Positions 33,645 through 35,894 of a stretch of DNA of 35,894 nt are shown piece after piece. Source of the DNA: Acidobacteriota bacterium (GTDB lineage: Bacteria; Acidobacteriota; UBA6911; RPQK01; JADFOI01); contig JADFOI010000024.1 in the NCBI GenBank assembly GCA_022562935.1, positions 1-35,894 on the forward strand, given 5' to 3'. Both the position numbers and the translations under genes were made by a program. Below the pieces are notes generated by a model. It saw only the letters and a list, made by a program, of their open reading frames with translations. It was not told the origin of the DNA and searched no databases. Numbering within the stretch: the first letter of the stretch is position 1; every line of letters starts with the position of its first letter.

Positions 33645-35792
33645 CTAAACTCTCTTGAGCGCCTCCAGAACCCGTTCCGGGGTCATGGGCAGACGTCGGA
33701 TGCGGGCACCGGTAGCGTTGAAGATGGCATTGGCAACGGCGGGTGCCGCAGGAGGCAATCCTGGCTCACCACAACCGCCAATCGCATCATCACTGTCCAC
33801 GATATGCACCTCCACGGGGAACGACTCGCTCATGCGCAGGAGGTGATAGTCGAAGAAATTGGCCGATTTGACGCCACCGTCGGCAAAGCGGACTTTCTCC
33901 TTGAAAGCCGCACTGATCCCCATGGTGATGGCTCCCAGCATCTGGGCTTCAATGGTGTCGGGATTCACGTAAGGACCGCAATCGATGGCGCACACCACTC
34001 GGTGAATCTTCACTTTTCCGGACCTTCTGTCCACGGAAACCTCAGCAACCTGGGCCACGTAACTTCGATAGGAATAGTACCCGGCAATGCCGCGTCCTTC
34101 GGCTCCCACCAAGGACTTACCCCAGCCGGCCTTGTCGGCGACTAATTCGAGAACGCCATGTAATCGTTTGTTCTCCTTGAGATGCTGGAGGCGAAATTCC
34201 AGAGGGTCCTTCCCGGCGGCATGGGCCAGTTCATCCATGAAGCTCTCCACCGTAAAGCCATTGTGAGAACTTCCCACCGAGCGCCAGAAGGTGCAGGGGA
34301 TGGGGTTCTCCGCCTTGACCCAGTTCACCGACATATTGGGGATCGAATACTGGAAACGGGTCAGACCGGAAACAGCCTGGGAATCAATCTCGGAGCCCGG
34401 CCGGACCGAAAACATATTGGCCACGACCTTATGGGACCAGGCGGTCACCCGGCCCTCTTCGTCGAGCGCTGCCGTGATTCGGGAGGAGTTCCCGGGACGA
34501 TACAGATCGTGCTGGATGTCCTCTTCCCGGGTCCAAATGACCTTGACCGGTGTTCCCGTGGCCTTGGAAAGATGAACGGCCTCCTCAACGAATTCGGTTC
34601 TGGCTCGACGGCCCAGTCCGCATCCCAGGTAAGCGGCATGGACATAGATTTGCTCCGGTTGCAATCCGGTGATCTTAACAGCCGCGTCAAGCGACCGACT
34701 CTGCATCTGGGTAGAAACCCAAATATCGCATCGGTCCGGCTGCACGTGAGCCGTGCAGTTCATGGGCTCCATGGGAGCATGGGACAGATAGGGCAGATGG
34801 TACTCCGCCCGGACCCGCTTGTGAGCGTTCTGGAGTGCGCCCTCGGTATCCCCTTCGTTGTGTGCGGAGAGACCCGGCTTATTGAGGCTGGCCACCAGAC
34901 CCCGATCCACCGTTTCCGTACTCTGACTGGGAACGTTGCCCTGGCTCCATTTCACATTGAGCGCCTCTCGACCCTTCCAGGCAGCATCCAGCGTGTCCGC
35001 TACCACGGCAACTCCCCGATCTATCCGGACCACGTAGCGCACACCCGGGATGGCCTTGGCCCCCGGCTCGTGATAGGAGTCCACCTTTGACCCAAAGGCA
35101 GGCGGCCGTGCAATGGAGCCGTAGAGCATCCCGGGCACAAAGGTATCGATGCCGAATTTGGCCTCTCCGCTCACTTTGGCCGGTATATCCAAGCGCGCTA
35201 TCGGCGTCCTCATAATCTTGAATTCGCTCTTGTCTTTCAGACGCGGATTTTCCGGCACCGGCAGCTGGGAGGCTTCTTCCACCAACTCGCCATAGGAAAG
35301 ACTCCGGCCGCTGGCCTGGTGGTAAACCTTGCCTTCCGAGGTCCGACACTGGCTGACGGGCACATTCCATCGGTTAGCAGCCGCTTGGGCCAGCATCTCC
35401 CGGCCGGCAGCGCCCGCTTTGCGCAAATGCTCGTACATGCCCCTCACACCGCTGCTACCTCCCGTCCCCTGTCGAGTGTAACGGGGCGGATCATAGTACT
35501 CCTTGCGGGTGGGCGCCTGCTCGATTCGCACCTGCTCCCACTTCACATCCAGCTCCTCGGCCACAATCATAGGATGAGCCGTGTGCGTTCCCTGACCCAT
35601 CTCCACCTTGTTCACGATGACGGTAAGCTGATTGTCGGGTGAAAGGGTGTACCAGACCGTAGGTTGGAAAAGCTCCGATTCCGTGTTCGCCTGGCCCATG
35701 GCGAACACCTTCATCCCCGAAGGTGTGGCTGCTATGGCTAGGGTAAGACCCGCTCGGGTTAAAAACTCTCGTCGATCGATGGTGCTGCTCAT
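33645..35792 (-). CDS. Molybdopterin-binding large subunit of a xanthine dehydrogenase-family hydroxylase (IorB-like)
   Basis: A 715-residue Tat-exported protein ([13 protein letters not shown] with the twin Arg). It carries the molybdopterin domains with [52 protein letters not shown] and the active-site [10 protein letters not shown] glutamate near the C-terminus. Sequence is closest to isoquinoline 1-oxidoreductase beta-type aldehyde/N-heterocycle hydroxylases, which insert oxygen from water. Start at 35792 matches the Tat motif and overlaps the upstream 2Fe-2S gene stop as ATGA, so they are coupled. A partner cytochrome is not visible. Confidence 0.93.
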   Translation of the reverse strand: MSSTIDRREFLTRAGLTLAIAATPSGMKVFAMGQANTESELFQPTVWYTLSPDNQLTVIVNKVEMGQGTHTAHPMIVAEELDVKWEQVRIEQAPTRKEYYDPPRYTRQGTGGSSGVRGMYEHLRKAGAAGREMLAQAAANRWNVPVSQCRTSEGKVYHQASGRSLSYGELVEEASQLPVPENPRLKDKSEFKIMRTPIARLDIPAKVSGEAKFGIDTFVPGMLYGSIARPPAFGSKVDSYHEPGAKAIPGVRYVVRIDRGVAVVADTLDAAWKGREALNVKWSQGNVPSQSTETVDRGLVASLNKPGLSAHNEGDTEGALQNAHKRVRAEYHLPYLSHAPMEPMNCTAHVQPDRCDIWVSTQMQSRSLDAAVKITGLQPEQIYVHAAYLGCGLGRRARTEFVEEAVHLSKATGTPVKVIWTREEDIQHDLYRPGNSSRITAALDEEGRVTAWSHKVVANMFSVRPGSEIDSQAVSGLTRFQYSIPNMSVNWVKAENPIPCTFWRSVGSSHNGFTVESFMDELAHAAGKDPLEFRLQHLKENKRLHGVLELVADKAGWGKSLVGAEGRGIAGYYSYRSYVAQVAEVSVDRRSGKVKIHRVVCAIDCGPYVNPDTIEAQMLGAITMGISAAFKEKVRFADGGVKSANFFDYHLLRMSESFPVEVHIVDSDDAIGGCGEPGLPPAAPAVANAIFNATGARIRRLPMTPERVLEALKRV

Positions 35793-35894
35793 GAGTTCCT
35801 CACCTCCTCGGCCGCCTGCCGAATGGCCTGCTTGATCCGGGTGTAGGTTCCACAGCGGCACAGATTGCCTTCCATGGCCTGGATGATCTCCTCC
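35789..35894 (-). CDS. 2Fe-2S small subunit of the same hydroxylase, partial
   Basis: The minus strand at the window edge encodes 34 residues in frame: [20 protein letters not shown] and [14 protein letters not shown], then a stop. The [12 protein letters not shown] part is the second cluster motif (C-x-C) of small subunits of xanthine dehydrogenase-family enzymes. Only the C-terminus is inside the window. Its TGA overlaps the ATG of the large subunit gene (ATGA), a mark of one operon and a paired enzyme. Confidence 0.92.
   Translation of the reverse strand, partial: EEIIQAMEGNLCRCGTYTRIKQAIRQAAEEVRNS

Noticed and set aside
34182-35090. 302-codon plus-strand ORF
   Set aside because: Antisense of the molybdopterin subunit gene, which has clear domain motifs.

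Overview
The window reads as a stretch of chromosome from a Gram-negative, soil- or sediment-type bacterium. The gene set fits Acidobacteriota best, but that is an inference from gene content, not from a marker gene. It includes many exported amidohydrolases, an FHA-sigma54 activator, PilZ and DUF6526 proteins, Tat-exported enzymes, an RND efflux system, and intergenic DNA full of small palindromic and text-like repeats. I see no rRNA, tRNA, CRISPR array, phage gene or intact transposase.

Layout. (1) 1-3.5 kb: a secreted kinase-like protein (minus strand) stands divergent from an FHA-GAF-sigma54 activator (plus strand). The kinase-like gene has a textbook sigma54 promoter, and a cluster of GGATAG/CTATCC palindromes lies about 140 bp upstream of it, so the pair looks like a regulator and its target. 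(2) 3.5-10.2 kb: catabolic and secreted proteins, namely a D-aminoacylase-like amidohydrolase, a coiled-coil secreted protein, an NTF2-like protein, then a minus-strand group of Dabb protein, YtcJ-type amidohydrolase and Tat-exported alpha/beta hydrolase. (3) 10.2-16.5 kb: PilZ protein, a MITE-like element, a D-2-hydroxyacid dehydrogenase, a small protein of unknown function, a desaturase, a second YtcJ-type amidohydrolase whose signal peptide is split off by an apparent frameshift, and a secreted protein with calcium-loop repeats. (4) 16.5-24.4 kb: a fused double glutaminase whose second half has lost the catalytic Ser-x-x-Lys, an operon of a third YtcJ paralogue with a methyltransferase and DUF6526, then a lipase-like protein and a GMC oxidoreductase. 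(5) 24.6-30.7 kb: an RND-MFP-TolC tripartite efflux operon. (6) 30.7-35.9 kb: a pentapeptide-repeat relic, an orphan lipoprotein substrate-binding protein, a second copy of the kinase-like family, and a molybdopterin hydroxylase operon that runs off the end.

How it fits together. The window looks like a scavenging and detoxification region. Exported amidohydrolases, hydrolases, a glutaminase and redox enzymes process amides and xenobiotic-like substrates, and the RND pump exports others. The two most distinctive points are the sigma54-controlled kinase-like protein with its tandem 68-residue insert and distant paralogue, and the half-dead double glutaminase. The intergenic regions share a set of modular repeats (TTGGAAC/ATTCAAA runs, GTGC-rich runs, GCGCGC hairpins, REP-like palindromes) that recur in both orientations.
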